From Mesorhizobium wenxiniae (GTDB lineage Bacteria > Pseudomonadota > Alphaproteobacteria > Rhizobiales > Rhizobiaceae), in contig NZ_NPKH01000023.1 in NCBI RefSeq assembly GCF_002284535.1, forward strand, positions 217,767-281,766: DNA of 64,000 nt, written 5' to 3'. Positions 42,474 through 52,241 of the stretch are shown piece by piece; the stretch's first letter is position 1, and every line of letters begins with the position of its first letter. The notes under the pieces are model-generated. The model was not told the origin of the DNA and did not search any database. It worked only from the letters and a program-made list of their open reading frames with translations. A program made the translations under genes and the position numbers.

Positions 42474-43148
42474 CTACCCGCTCTTGAGCATATAGCCGGC
42501 GCCACGAACCGTGTGCAGGATCGGCTTGTCGAAGCCCTTCTCGATCTTGCCGCGCAGCCGCGAGACGTGAACGTCGATGACGTTGGTCTGCGGATCAAAA
42601 TGATAGTCCCAGACATTTTCCAGCAGCATGGTGCGCGTCACCACCTGGCCGGCATGGCGCATCAGATATTCCAGCAGGCGGAACTCGCGCGGCTGCAGCG
42701 TGATTTCGCGCGCCGCGCGTCGCACCGAATGAGAGAGCCGGTCGAGCTCGAGATCGCCGACCCGGTAGAGGGTTTCGGCTTCCCTGGCGCTGGCGCGCCG
42801 GTTCAGCACCTCGACCCGGGCCAGAAGCTCGGAAAAGGCATAGGGCTTGGTCAGATAGTCGTCGCCACCGGCTCGCAAGCCGGTGACCCGGTCGTCGACT
42901 TCGCCGAGCGCCGACAGGATCAGCACCGGCGTCGTGTTGCCCCTGGATCTCAGACCGGCGATGACCGACAGGCCGTCGCGGCGCGGCAGCATGCGGTCGA
43001 CGACCATCACGTCATAGTCGCCGGAGTCAGCGAGCGCGAAGCCGGTTTCGCCGTCGCCGGCGACATGGGCGGTGTGTCCGGCCTCGGTAAAGGCTTTCTG
43101 GAGGTAATCGGCCGCTTCGCGATCGTCTTCTATGACGAGAATCTTCAT
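42474..43148 (-). CDS. OmpR/PhoB-family response regulator of the glnE operon
   Basis: 224 residues: receiver domain (KILVIEDDREAADYLQKAF, phosphoacceptor Asp in VMVVDRMLP, GADDYLTKPY with the conserved Lys) and a winged-helix DNA-binding domain (LQPREFRLLEYLMRHAGQVVTRTMLLENVWDYHFDPQTNVIDVHVSRLRGKI). First gene of the response regulator - kinase - glnE operon; ATG at 43148. Likely regulated by the kinase encoded next to it. Targets unknown. Confidence 0.93.
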   Translation of the reverse strand: MKILVIEDDREAADYLQKAFTEAGHTAHVAGDGETGFALADSGDYDVMVVDRMLPRRDGLSVIAGLRSRGNTTPVLILSALGEVDDRVTGLRAGGDDYLTKPYAFSELLARVEVLNRRASAREAETLYRVGDLELDRLSHSVRRAAREITLQPREFRLLEYLMRHAGQVVTRTMLLENVWDYHFDPQTNVIDVHVSRLRGKIEKGFDKPILHTVRGAGYMLKSG

Positions 43149-43291
43149 GGGACCGTTATACGCGATTTCGCTGGAAGATTGAGTGGCCGGCATATGTATC
43201 GTGGGCCTTCATCAGGGCGTTTCGCGAACAAAGTGATTCAAGGATACGCAGTAAGTCTTTGTTTTGGAATGTCGCTGACGCCGAGCCGCCG

Positions 43292-43345
43292 GCACCCTCG
43301 GATCAAGCCCGGGATCAAGCCCGAGGCGGGCTTTTGGGCGACCTG
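43292..43345. repeat. Interspersed repeat with 12-bp tandem duplication
   Basis: GCACCCTCGGATCAAGCCCG...GGGCTTTTGGGCGACCTGC resembles the core of 27336-27412. It contains two tandem copies of GGATCAAGCCCG. It lies in the 367-bp gap 43149-43515 between degP and the response regulator. Confidence 0.6.
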
Positions 43346-43379
43346 CTTTGTTGTTTGACATGCCATCATGCTTTGTTCG

Positions 43380-43412
43380 AGCGGCAGCGGGCTCCCATCG
43401 CCGGCTGCCGCT
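43380..43412. repeat. Perfect 9-bp hairpin
   Basis: AGCGGCAGC and GCTGCCGCT with a 15-nt loop, in the degP-response regulator gap. Possible transcript-end or RNA structure; no T-run. Confidence 0.45.
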
Positions 43413-43465
43413 GGGGCGGAACACGATGACTGACTAACTAATGTATTCAAACCCCGTGCTTTCCC

Positions 43466-43500
43466 GTGCGGCGGCTCGGGGGTGTTTGAAACCGCCGCAC
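43466..43500 (-). terminator. Hairpin downstream of degP
   Basis: GTGCGGCGG and CCGCCGCAC form a perfect 9-bp stem, 16 bp after the degP stop on the minus strand. No clear T-run follows, so it may be a Rho-assisted or stabilising structure. Confidence 0.45.
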
Positions 43501-43515
43501 CGGAAGATTTGGACC

Positions 43516-45045
43516 TCAGCCCTTGGCGACAGGCAGCGCGACGAAGCGGTTGCTATCGTCGCGGGTGATCTGCATCAGCACCGCCTTTCGGCCCGACTTC
43601 ACCGCATCGGCCATGGCCTTGGCGACGTCGTCGGTGCCATTGACCTCCGTCGAATTGACCGAGGTGATGACGTCGCCGGGCTGGATGCCGCGATCGGCGG
43701 CATCGCTGTCGGGATCGACATCGGTTACCACAAGCCCTTTGCCATCGTCGGACCTGGTGACGGTGAGACCGAGATCGGCCAGCGTATCGGCCTTTGCCGA
43801 AGCGGAAGGTTGCTGGTTGGCCGAAGCCTGCTTGTCGCTCGAAGGCAGCGTGCCGAGATCGACCTTGACGGTCTCACTCCTGCCGTCACGCCACAGCGTG
43901 ACGTCGACGGGCTTGCCGGGCTGGTAGGCGCCGATCAGACGGGCGAGTTCCTTCGGCGAAGCGACGTCCTTGCCGTCCACCTGAGTGATGACGTCACCGG
44001 CGGTGATGCCGGCCTTCTTGCCGGGACCATCCTCCTGCGCGCTGGAAACGAGCGCACCCTTATCGGACTTCAGCCCGAGCGATTCGGCGATTTCTGAGGT
44101 GACCGGTTGGATCTCGACGCCAAGCCAGCCGCGCTGGACGGTGCCGTCCTTCATCAGATCCTGCACGACCTGCTTGGCCGTCGAGGCGGGAATGTCGAAG
44201 GCAATGCCCACGCTGCCGCCGGACGGCGAGAAGATCGCGGTGTTGATGCCGACAACCTGACCGTTGAGGTTGAAGGTCGGGCCGCCCGAATTGCCGCGGT
44301 TCACCGAGGCGTCGATCTGGATGAAGTCGTCATAGGGGCCGGCGCCGATATCGCGGCCACGGGCCGAGACGATGCCGGCGGTGACCGTGCCGCCGAGGCC
44401 GAACGGATTGCCGACGGCCACGACCCAGTCGCCGACGCGAACCTTGGAATCGTCGGCGAAGTCGACATAGGTGAACTTGCCGTCGCCTTCGACCTTGAGC
44501 ACAGCGAGGTCGGTGCGAGGATCTGTGCCGACCAGCTTGGCGTCGAGTTCCTTGCCGTCATGCATCACCACCGTGAAGGACGAGCCGTCTCCGACGACAT
44601 GGTTGTTGGTGACGAGGTAGCCATCCTCGGAGATGAAGAAACCGGAACCCTGGGCGACCGGCCGCGGCTGGCGGTCACGGCGTTCGAAACGCCGCATTCC
44701 ATCCCGGCCATCCTGATCGCCAAAGCCACGGAACTCCCTGAAGAAGCGGCGCAATTGCGGATCGTCGGGAAGATTGCCGAAGGCGTCGGGCAGGTCGGAG
44801 CCGTCGTCGGCGGTCGTTTCTATCTTGGCTTTGACGCGGACACTGACGACCGCCGGCGAAACGCGCTCGACCACGTCGGCGAAGCTCGGGACCTGCGGTG
44901 CCTCGACACGCACCGCCTCGGCCAGGACCGGGGCTGTCCCGGTGGCAACCGCGCCGAAGCCGATCGCGCCGGCAATGGCCACTGAAGCGGCGGCAGCCAA
45001 CAGGCGTTTGCGGGTGCGGGGATTTGAATTGGGGGCAATATTCAT
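43516..45045 (-). CDS. degP: Periplasmic serine protease DegP/HtrA (Do family)
   Basis: 509 residues, envelope quality control. Long N-terminus with signal peptide (RLLAAAASVAIAGAIGFGAVATG), then a trypsin-like domain with His in YLVTNNHVV, Asp in PRTDLAVLKV and Ser in NRGNSGGP, and two PDZ domains (first from about RGWLGVEIQPV, second with LGLTVTRSDDGKGLVVTDVDPDSDA). Glu/Asp-rich loop in the N-terminal part (FFREFRGFGDQDGRD) corresponds to the LA loop. ATG at 45045 follows GAGGA. It lies downstream of ccmI-E-F-H on the same strand, 130 bp after ccmH, as in other rhizobia. Confidence 0.96.
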   Translation of the reverse strand: MNIAPNSNPRTRKRLLAAAASVAIAGAIGFGAVATGTAPVLAEAVRVEAPQVPSFADVVERVSPAVVSVRVKAKIETTADDGSDLPDAFGNLPDDPQLRRFFREFRGFGDQDGRDGMRRFERRDRQPRPVAQGSGFFISEDGYLVTNNHVVGDGSSFTVVMHDGKELDAKLVGTDPRTDLAVLKVEGDGKFTYVDFADDSKVRVGDWVVAVGNPFGLGGTVTAGIVSARGRDIGAGPYDDFIQIDASVNRGNSGGPTFNLNGQVVGINTAIFSPSGGSVGIAFDIPASTAKQVVQDLMKDGTVQRGWLGVEIQPVTSEIAESLGLKSDKGALVSSAQEDGPGKKAGITAGDVITQVDGKDVASPKELARLIGAYQPGKPVDVTLWRDGRSETVKVDLGTLPSSDKQASANQQPSASAKADTLADLGLTVTRSDDGKGLVVTDVDPDSDAADRGIQPGDVITSVNSTEVNGTDDVAKAMADAVKSGRKAVLMQITRDDSNRFVALPVAKG

Positions 45046-45175
45046 GGGTCTCGTATCCTCTTTCAAGGGATGCGCTTCGGTCGGCATCCTCGGGCAAGAG
45101 AAATAGGGGCGCGCACATTACGGCGCCATTTCCGGTGCATGAAACTTTTGTAATGTTTGCGGGCGGCCGCCGCCT

Positions 45176-45643
45176 TCAGTCCCGGTGCAAAATAGTGTCC
45201 AGCTCCGCCTGCTCCTCGGCGGTCAACGCATTGGTTGCCGTCGAACGGCGCGACCGGGCGGTCAATACTATGAAAATCCCGCCGGCAAAGAGCAGAAACA
45301 CCGGCGTACCCCACAACAGCGCATTGCGCAGGCTGAAGCGCGGCTTCAACAGCACGAACTCGCCGTAGCGGGAAACGATGTAGTCTATCACCTGCCGGTC
45401 GGTGTCGCCGGCGACGAGGCGCTGGCGCACCAGCACGCGCAGGTCGCGGGCAAGGTCGGCATCGGATTCGTCGATCGACTGGTTCTGGCAAACCATGCAG
45501 CGCAGCTGCTCCGAAAGCGTCCGCGCCCGCGCCTCGAGCGCCGGGTCGGCCAGAACCTCGTCGGGCTTCACCGCAAGTGCGGCGCCGGCAAACAACAGCG
45601 TCAGCAGCAAGACTAAGGAGGCCAGTGAAAATCTTGCGGTCAT
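45176..45643 (-). CDS. ccmH: Cytochrome c-type biogenesis protein CcmH (CycL)
   Basis: 155 residues, periplasm-facing thioredoxin-like reductase that keeps the apocytochrome CXXCH motif reduced for heme attachment. Signal peptide ([18 protein letters not shown]), the active-site motif [14 protein letters not shown], the helical [33 protein letters not shown] segment, and a C-terminal transmembrane helix. ATG at 45643 overlaps the ccmF stop (ATGA). Last gene of the ccmI-E-F-H (cycHJKL) operon. Confidence 0.96.
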   Translation of the reverse strand: MTARFSLASLVLLLTLLFAGAALAVKPDEVLADPALEARARTLSEQLRCMVCQNQSIDESDADLARDLRVLVRQRLVAGDTDRQVIDYIVSRYGEFVLLKPRFSLRNALLWGTPVFLLFAGGIFIVLTARSRRSTATNALTAEEQAELDTILHRD

Positions 45644-47631
45644 AGCAGGCTCGCGGAAGGTACGGCGCCCGCCGACTTGCGACGGCGGGACGGTGCCCCG
45701 ACGCGCAGGCGCCGGTCCATGAGCGACATCGCGGCACCCGCCATCATGACAAGGCCGCCACCCCAGATCAGCGTCACCAGCGGCTTCCACCACAGCCGCA
45801 CCACGACAGAACCGTCGGTCCCCTCATCGCCAAGCGAGAGATAGAGCTGGCTGAAACCGATCGTCTTGATACCGGACTCGGTCGTGGTCATCTGTCGGAC
45901 CGGATAGGAGCGCTTGGCGGAGGTGATTACAGCGGTAGTGCTTCCATCGGCGCCGAGCAGAGCGAAGCGGCCGCGATCCTCGCTATAGTTAGGTCCCTGG
46001 GCCGGATAGAGCCCTTCGAAACGCAGCATGTGGCCGGACAGTTGCACGGTCTCGCCAGCATGCATCGACAAGATCTTCTCGGTGCCGAAGCAAAGCGTGC
46101 CGACGATGCCCAGCGTCGTCAGCCCGAGGCCAAGATGGGCGAGTGCGGTGCCGAAGACCGAACGCGGCAGGCCGGCGAAGCGCCTGAGCATGACGCCGGG
46201 CGCGACAGTGCCGAAGCCGGACTTGACGGCAATATCGGTGAGCGCGCCGCAGATCAGCCAGAAGGCCAGGCCGACGCCAAGTGCCGCGAACACCGAGGCG
46301 CCATCGATGAACAAGGCCGTTACCAGCACGGCCAGAAGCGCTGCGGCGAAGGCCGCCATCAGGCGCTGGGCGACGGCGAAGATGTCGCCGCGCTTCCAGG
46401 CCAGCAATGGTCCGAACGGGACCACGACCAATAGCGGCACCATCAGCGGTCCGAATGTCAGGTTGAAGAACGGCGCGCCGACCGAAATTTTATCGGCTGA
46501 AACGGCCTCGACCGCCAACGGATACAATGTGCCGATCAGCACGGTGGCAGTGGCCGTGGTCAGGAACAGGTTGTTGAGGACCAGCGCTCCTTCGCGCGAG
46601 ATCGGATGAAACAGGCCGCCCGCCGTCAACCTCGAGGCGCGCAGGGCGAACAACGCCAACGATCCGCCGATGAACAGTGTCAGGATGCAGAGAATGAACA
46701 CGCCTCGCGTCGGATCGGTGGCGAAGGCGTGGACGGAAGTGAGCACGCCTGAGCGCACCAGGAAGGTGCCGAGCAGCGACAGCGAGAAGGTCAGGATCGC
46801 CAGCAACAGTGTCCATATCTTCAGGGCCGAGCGCTTTTCCATGACGATCGCCGAATGGAGCAGCGCCGTGCCCCCCAGCCAAGGCATGAAGGAGGCGTTC
46901 TCGACCGGATCCCAGAACCAGAAACCACCCCAGCCAAGTTCGTAATAGGCCCAGTAGGAACCCATGGCGATGCCGCCGGTCAGGAACATCCAGGCGACCA
47001 GCGTCCATGGCCGCACCCAGCGGGCCCACGACGCGTCGATGCGGCCTTCGATGAGGGCGGCGACCGAGAAGGAAAAGCAAATCGAGAAGCCGACATAGCC
47101 GAGATAGAGCAGCGGCGGATGGATGGCGAGGCCGAGATCCTGCAGGATCGGATTGAGATCGCGGCCCTCGATCGGCGCCGGATTGAGCCTGGCGAACGGG
47201 TTTGATGTCGCCAGGATGAACAGGAAAAAGGTGGCGCCGATCGCCCCTTGCACGGCCAGCACATTGGCTCGAAGGGCCGCGGGAAGATTGCGGCCGAAAG
47301 CCGCGACGAGGGCGCCGAAAAAGGTCAGGATCAGCACCCAGAGCAGCATCGAGCCCTCGTGATTGCCCCAAGTGCCGGTGATCTTGTAGATCAGCGGCTG
47401 CAGCGAATGCGAGTTGTCCCAGACGTTGGCCACCGAAAAATCAGACGTCGCATAGGCTATGGCCAGCGCCGCGAAGGACAGAGCGGTCAAGGTAAAGCCG
47501 GTCACCGCGACCGGACCGCCGACGGCCATCATTTTCTGGTTGTTCATGTGCGCGCCGAACATCGGCACCAGCGTCTGCACCAAAGACAGCGCGAACGCCA
47601 GGACCAGCGCGAAATGTCCGGTTTCAACCAT
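45640..47631 (-). CDS. ccmF: Heme lyase CcmF (CycK)
   Basis: 663-residue polytopic membrane protein that attaches heme to apocytochromes c. The WWD-type tryptophan-rich loop [20 protein letters not shown] is present, with [15 protein letters not shown] near the N-terminus and periplasmic histidines for heme coordination. At least 13 hydrophobic helices. It lies 74 bp after ccmE and overlaps ccmH by 4 bp. Mutants of this operon in rhizobia lack c-type cytochromes and are often Fix-minus and siderophore-defective (established for cycHJKL). Confidence 0.97.
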   Translation of the reverse strand: MVETGHFALVLAFALSLVQTLVPMFGAHMNNQKMMAVGGPVAVTGFTLTALSFAALAIAYATSDFSVANVWDNSHSLQPLIYKITGTWGNHEGSMLLWVLILTFFGALVAAFGRNLPAALRANVLAVQGAIGATFFLFILATSNPFARLNPAPIEGRDLNPILQDLGLAIHPPLLYLGYVGFSICFSFSVAALIEGRIDASWARWVRPWTLVAWMFLTGGIAMGSYWAYYELGWGGFWFWDPVENASFMPWLGGTALLHSAIVMEKRSALKIWTLLLAILTFSLSLLGTFLVRSGVLTSVHAFATDPTRGVFILCILTLFIGGSLALFALRASRLTAGGLFHPISREGALVLNNLFLTTATATVLIGTLYPLAVEAVSADKISVGAPFFNLTFGPLMVPLLVVVPFGPLLAWKRGDIFAVAQRLMAAFAAALLAVLVTALFIDGASVFAALGVGLAFWLICGALTDIAVKSGFGTVAPGVMLRRFAGLPRSVFGTALAHLGLGLTTLGIVGTLCFGTEKILSMHAGETVQLSGHMLRFEGLYPAQGPNYSEDRGRFALLGADGSTTAVITSAKRSYPVRQMTTTESGIKTIGFSQLYLSLGDEGTDGSVVVRLWWKPLVTLIWGGGLVMMAGAAMSLMDRRLRVGAPSRRRKSAGAVPSASLL

Positions 47632-47705
47632 TGTGGCGCCCGCCAGGTTTTTGTTTTGCCACAGGTTCTTGCCGCAAAACCGTGAGACACTTTTGCGGAA
47701 CCTGC

Positions 47706-48149
47706 TTAGTCACTCTTGCTCTCCTGCCACACGCCCTTGGACTTGAGGCCGTCGGCCACCTCCTTGGGCATGTAGTTCTCGTCGTGCTTGGCCAGCACGC
47801 TGTCGGCGACGAAGACGCCGTCCGGGCGAAACGTGCCTTCTGTGATGACGCCCTGCTCCTCACGAAAAAGGTCGGGAAGAATGCCGGTGTAGGTGACCTT
47901 GACCTGCTTCTGGTTGTCGGTCACCGAAAAAGCGACGGTAGCCCCCTGACCGCGCTCGATCGTGCCTTTTTCGACGAGGCCGCCGAGCCTGATACGCTGC
48001 CCAGGCTGCAGGCTGGCGGTGGTCAGATCGGCGGGCATGTAGAAGTAGGAGGCCTTCTGGCCGAGCGCGTAGAAGGTCAGGCCGGTGGCGGCACCGAGGA
48101 AGGCCAACCCTCCGGCGATCACCGACAGTCTTTTCTGCTTGCGCGTCAT
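47706..48149 (-). CDS. ccmE: Heme chaperone CcmE (CycJ)
   Basis: 147 residues; holds heme covalently and delivers it to CcmF. N-terminal anchor ([23 protein letters not shown]), OB-fold core ([34 protein letters not shown]), and the heme-binding motif AKHDENYMP with H122 as the covalent site and Y126 as axial ligand. Starts 3 bp after ccmI stops. Confidence 0.97.
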   Translation of the reverse strand: MTRKQKRLSVIAGGLAFLGAATGLTFYALGQKASYFYMPADLTTASLQPGQRIRLGGLVEKGTIERGQGATVAFSVTDNQKQVKVTYTGILPDLFREEQGVITEGTFRPDGVFVADSVLAKHDENYMPKEVADGLKSKGVWQESKSD

Positions 48150-48152
48150 GTT

Positions 48153-49286
48153 TTACTCCGTCGCCGTCAGGCCGAGCGAGATGGCAAAGGCGGTGAATTT
48201 CTTCGCTTCCTCACTATCTGAGCCAAAAACGGCGATACCGCGATTGAGCGCGTCGCGTGCTTGATCGGCCTTGCCCAGCACGACATAGGAACGAATAAGC
48301 TGCATCCATCCTTCCGCATCGCGCGGGTTTTGCCGAAGTCTTTCATCAAGTCCCGCAACCATGGTGTTGATCATCGCTTCCCTGTCCTGCGGCGACATCG
48401 ACGAGGCTGCATCGACATTCGCGGCGTCCGGGCCTTTTGCAGGCACTCCCGAAGCGACGTTCTGCTTGGCGGATTCGGCCAGTGCCTGCTCGACGGCGCC
48501 GCGCCAGGCTGAGTCCTGCGGCAAGGCCGCTAGCATTTTCTGCCAGACAGCTGTGGCCTGCTCAGTGCGGCCTTCCTGCGCCATGCCCATCGCCAGATAA
48601 AAGCTGGCCTTCGGATTTGCCGGATCGAGCTTCAGCGCCGCCTCGAAGGCGGCCTGAGCGTCGGCCGAGACTATGCCGCCCGCTGCGCTGGCGATCGCCT
48701 CGCCGAGGCCGGCCTGGCGGGCAGCACTGTCGCCGTCGAGGCGAATGGCGTTCCGGTACGCCGTCACCGCGTCGGAAAACCGCTGCGTGCGCAGATAGAC
48801 CGGCGCCAGAACGCCCCAACCCCTGCCATCGGACGGATTCGCGGCAAGGTGGGCCTCGGCGCGTGCCACCAGTTCCTCCACCGAACTGTCGGCGGGATTC
48901 TTGGCCAGTCGCTCGCTGAGCGGCTGCGACGGCAGATCGGGCGAGCCGAGCTGGCTGTACAAGCCCCAACTGACCAGCGGAACCGCCAGGACCGCGGCCG
49001 TCGCAACCAGCCTGGTCGCCATTGACGGCTGCCGCGCCGCTGACTTGTCGGCGGCATTGTCAAGTCGAAGGATGCGGCGGGCGATCTCCGCACGCGCCTC
49101 TTCGGCCTCCGCCGGCTGGATCAGGCCACGCGCCACGTCCAGGTCAAGCTCGGACAACTGGTCGCGATAGACTTCAAGGTCATGATCGCTGCTCGCCGTA
49201 CCACCCTTCGAGCCGCTGGCCAGCGGTATCAGAACCGCCAGGCTTGCACCCAGCGTGAGAATGGCAGCTATGACCCAGAACAGCAT
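48153..49286 (-). CDS. ccmI: Cytochrome c biogenesis protein CcmI (CycH)
   Basis: 377 residues. Chaperone for apocytochrome c. Two transmembrane helices in the first about 110 residues (LFWVIAAILTLGASLAVLIPLASG and a second at VATAAVLAVPLVSWGLY) flank a cytoplasmic leucine-zipper-like loop; the periplasmic part has TPR repeats (GRGWGVLAPVYLRTQRFSDAVTAYRNAIRLD and following). ATG at 49286 was chosen; the longer frame to 49325 has no signal for it. First gene of the ccmI-E-F-H operon. Confidence 0.94.
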   Translation of the reverse strand: MLFWVIAAILTLGASLAVLIPLASGSKGGTASSDHDLEVYRDQLSELDLDVARGLIQPAEAEEARAEIARRILRLDNAADKSAARQPSMATRLVATAAVLAVPLVSWGLYSQLGSPDLPSQPLSERLAKNPADSSVEELVARAEAHLAANPSDGRGWGVLAPVYLRTQRFSDAVTAYRNAIRLDGDSAARQAGLGEAIASAAGGIVSADAQAAFEAALKLDPANPKASFYLAMGMAQEGRTEQATAVWQKMLAALPQDSAWRGAVEQALAESAKQNVASGVPAKGPDAANVDAASSMSPQDREAMINTMVAGLDERLRQNPRDAEGWMQLIRSYVVLGKADQARDALNRGIAVFGSDSEEAKKFTAFAISLGLTATE

Positions 49287-49401
49287 GCTTATTCCAATAA
49301 CGGCAGAGCCCTGCCCTGCCAACACAGGGGTCCTGCGACGCTTTGACGGCAGGAGCGTCGCATGTCCTTGATTGATGTCAACCGGAGCATTCGGCCGGTT
49401 G

Positions 49402-49842
49402 TTATGTCAGTGGCGTCCAGCTGCCATCGGCGTTGCGGCAAGCGGTTCCGCGCGCGGTGGTGCCGGCGGCACCGGTAAAGACTGTATGGGTGTATTGCCG
49501 GCAGTCCTGCGAGCCGACACGATAGGGCTGGGCGGGCACGACTTCACCGTAATGCGCCGACCGATCGCTCTTCCACCTCACCTTCTGGCCGCTCGCGGTG
49601 TACTCCAGCGCCCTGTATTCCGCTTCCAGCGCCTTGCGCTTTTCGGGATCGCTCAAACCGGTACCGATCGATCCGCTGACGAGGCCGCCTCCCATGGCGG
49701 AAATGATCGTCGTCGCGATCTTGCCGTCACTTTGCGGCGTGGCGGCCGGCTGCGGCGCCACCGTGGAGCCAGGGCTCCTGCCCAGCGTCGTGCAGCCGGA
49801 AACGGCCAGCAGTGCGGAAACGAGCGCGACGCGAATCTTCAT
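49402..49842 (-). CDS. Surface lipoprotein, RT0821/Lpp0805-like (17-kDa antigen type)
   Basis: 146 residues. Signal peptide with lipobox ALLAVSGC, so a lipoprotein. The mature part has a glycine-zipper-like stretch (MGGGLVSGSIGTGLSDPEKRKAL) and a C-terminal domain with QDCRQYTHTV and GTACRNADGSWT, matching the RT0821/Lpp0805 outer-surface group. ATG at 49842 selected; a frame to 49884 precedes it without a ribosome binding site. It sits between ccmI and feuQ on the same strand. Function unknown. Confidence 0.82.
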   Translation of the reverse strand: MKIRVALVSALLAVSGCTTLGRSPGSTVAPQPAATPQSDGKIATTIISAMGGGLVSGSIGTGLSDPEKRKALEAEYRALEYTASGQKVRWKSDRSAHYGEVVPAQPYRVGSQDCRQYTHTVFTGAAGTTARGTACRNADGSWTPLT

Positions 49843-50019
49843 GCCAACAACCAGTTTTCTTGAGTTAGAGCTGGGCCGCGCCATCGGGGGAAGTCAGCGT
49901 GGCCATAGTGACGATGTTTGTCGGAAATTTGGCCGCGGCCGACGGCTCCGGGACCAGTCGACATGCCGCAATATCACGCACGGTCGATCAATGTCGACTA
50001 GCCCAGCAAAAGCATAAGT

Positions 50020-51471
50020 CTAGTGAAGGCTCCGCAATCGAACCACCGCCTTCAACCCGCCCATGCTCGACCGTTCCAGAGCCAGAACGCCTCCATACTC
50101 GTTGACCAAGTCGGCGACAATGGCAAGTCCAAGCCCGGTCCCCGGCTTTGTCTCGTCGAGCCGCCGTCCGCGCTTCAGCGCCTCGCGCGCCTTGTCTTCG
50201 GGAATGCCCGGGCCGTCATCTTCGATGCTGATCTCGAACAGATCGACAGCACCCTCCTTGCCGACGCCACTCTTCTTGCCGGAGATCGGCGCCACCGACA
50301 CGGCGACCGCGCTCTTTGCCCATTTCATGGCGTTGTCGAGCAGATTGCCAAGCAATTCTTCCAAATCCTCGCGTTCGCCGGCAAAGACAATATCGACTGC
50401 GGGCAGCGACAGCGAGAGAGCGGTCTGCGGGTTGAGTTTTTGCAGCACGCGTACCATGCGCTGGACCAGCGGCGCCACCGGCGTGCGGTAGACGACGCTG
50501 TCGCGTTGTGCCGCAACGCGGGCGCGCTGCAGATAATGGTCAACCTGCTTCTGCATCGACGCGGCCTGCTCGGCTATGAGCTGGCCCTTGGCGCCGCCGA
50601 GCGCCCGCCCCTCATTGATCAGCACCGCCAGCGGCGTCTTCAGCGAATGGGCGAGGTTGCCGACCTGCGTCCGTGAGCGCTCGACAATACGCTTGTTGTT
50701 TTCGATCAGCGCGTTGGTCTCGTTGGCGAGCGGCTCGATCTCGGCCGGGAAGCGACCGTCGAGCCTTTGCGCGGTTCCTTCGCGCACCATAGCGAGAGCG
50801 TTCCTGACCCGGCGCAATGGCTGCAGGCCCAACAGGATCGCGATGGCGTTGATGGCGATCATGCCAACGCCGAACAGGGAAAGATAGGTCAGCAGGCGAC
50901 GCTGGAAGGCGCCTATTTCCTGCTCGAGCTCGGTCTTGTTGCCCATGACACGGAAGCGCGCTGCGCGATTTTTCGCGTCGAGAACGAATTCGCTCTCGAA
51001 AACTTCCAGTTCCTCGCCATCGATGCCTTCTGTCGCATAGCTGCGCTGGAAGCTGGCATTGAAAGGAACCTCGGCGACGCTTGGCGACAGGATCGCCTCG
51101 GTCATCGAGGAGGAGTGCAGCTCACCGCGTACGCCTTCCGACGCAGGCTCCACCGACCAGTACCAGCCGGAATTCGGCTCCGAGAACCGGAGGTCGCCAA
51201 GGTCGGGAGCGCCGGTCAGCGACCCGCCTTCGGACACGCCGACCGAGCCGATCAGATTGAACAGATGCGCCGACAGCAGGCTGTCGAAACCGCGCTCGCT
51301 CGCCTGGCGATAGAGGGTCGTGATCAGCGTGAAGATGACAATCAGGGTGAGTATCGCCCAGACCGTGGAAAAGGCAATCACCCGGAACGCTAGCGAACGC
51401 GGCCAGAACCGCAGTGAAAGCGGCGTTCTTGCAGTCTGTTTGAGCGGTTCCGCCTTACGCCTCCGGCTCAC
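50020..51471 (-). CDS. feuQ: Sensor histidine kinase FeuQ
   Basis: 483 residues. TM1 (LAFRVIAFSTVWAILTLIVIFTLITTLY), a periplasmic sensor, TM2 (LLTYLSLFGVGMIAINAIAILLGLQPL), HAMP, HisKA with VGNLAHSLKTPLAVLINEG, and HATPase with LLGNLLDNAMKWA, IEDDGPGIP and PGTGLGLAIV. The start is GTG, overlapping the end of feuP by 17 bp, so the pair is translationally coupled. In Sinorhizobium FeuQ phosphorylates FeuP to induce cyclic glucan export under low osmolarity; the R. leguminosarum pair was linked to iron uptake and lies near cycHJKL, as here. The name rests on this synteny and on the feuN-like gene. Confidence 0.85.
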   Translation of the reverse strand: MSRRRKAEPLKQTARTPLSLRFWPRSLAFRVIAFSTVWAILTLIVIFTLITTLYRQASERGFDSLLSAHLFNLIGSVGVSEGGSLTGAPDLGDLRFSEPNSGWYWSVEPASEGVRGELHSSSMTEAILSPSVAEVPFNASFQRSYATEGIDGEELEVFESEFVLDAKNRAARFRVMGNKTELEQEIGAFQRRLLTYLSLFGVGMIAINAIAILLGLQPLRRVRNALAMVREGTAQRLDGRFPAEIEPLANETNALIENNKRIVERSRTQVGNLAHSLKTPLAVLINEGRALGGAKGQLIAEQAASMQKQVDHYLQRARVAAQRDSVVYRTPVAPLVQRMVRVLQKLNPQTALSLSLPAVDIVFAGEREDLEELLGNLLDNAMKWAKSAVAVSVAPISGKKSGVGKEGAVDLFEISIEDDGPGIPEDKAREALKRGRRLDETKPGTGLGLAIVADLVNEYGGVLALERSSMGGLKAVVRLRSLH

Positions 51472-52120
51472 GCATTCGATAGCCCATGCCGCGAACGGTT
51501 TCTATCATGTCGATGCCCATCTTCTTGCGAAGCCGCCCGACAAAGACCTCGATTGTGTTGGAATCGCGGTCGAAATCCTGATCGTAAAGATGCTCGACCA
51601 GTTTCGTCCGGGACACGACCTCGCCCATATGGTGCATCAAATAGGCAAGCAGGCGGAATTCGAGCGACGTCAGCTTCAGCGGCACGCCGTCGACATCGGC
51701 CTTGGAGGCCTTGGTGTCGAGCCGCAACGGCCCGCAGGTCAACTCGGACGACGCATGGCCGGCCGCGCGCCGGATCAGCGCTCGGACCCTGGCCAGCACC
51801 TCTTCGATGTGGAACGGCTTGGTGACATAATCGTCGGCGCCGGCGTCGATGCCGGATACCTTGTCGCTCCAGCGATCGCGCGCCGTCAGCATCAGGACCG
51901 GCATCTTGCGGCCGCCGCGCCGCCAGCGCTCGACCACACTGATGCCGTCCATCTGCGGCAAGCCAATGTCGAGCACGACGGCATCATAGGGTTCGGTGTC
52001 GCCGAGGAAATGCCCTTCCTCACCGTCGAAAGCCCGGTCGACGACATAGCCGGCATCGACCAGCGCGTCCGATATCTGCCGGTTGAGATCCTTGTCATCT
52101 TCGACAACGAGTACGCGCAT
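51455..52120 (-). CDS. feuP: Response regulator FeuP (OmpR family)
   Basis: 221 residues: receiver (RVLVVEDDKDLNRQISDALVDAGY; phosphoacceptor Asp in AVVLDIGLPQMDG; GADDYVTKPF) and winged-helix output domain (LTSLEFRLLAYLMHHMGEVVSRTKLVEHLYDQDFDRDSNTIEVFVGRLRKKM). Transcriptional activator, in Sinorhizobium of ndvA and other genes. Starts 121 bp after the feuN stop. Named from synteny. Confidence 0.87.
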   Translation of the reverse strand: MRVLVVEDDKDLNRQISDALVDAGYVVDRAFDGEEGHFLGDTEPYDAVVLDIGLPQMDGISVVERWRRGGRKMPVLMLTARDRWSDKVSGIDAGADDYVTKPFHIEEVLARVRALIRRAAGHASSELTCGPLRLDTKASKADVDGVPLKLTSLEFRLLAYLMHHMGEVVSRTKLVEHLYDQDFDRDSNTIEVFVGRLRKKMGIDMIETVRGMGYRMREPEA

Positions 52121-52241
52121 GCGGGGATCATACCTGTTGAAGAACTGGCCTGTTGAAGAGCTGCCCTATTTGAGAGGCTGCCCTGTCGAGAAACTGGGCG
52201 TCATCTATAGGCCGATTCCAGCGCCTGGGAAACGGCAGGGA

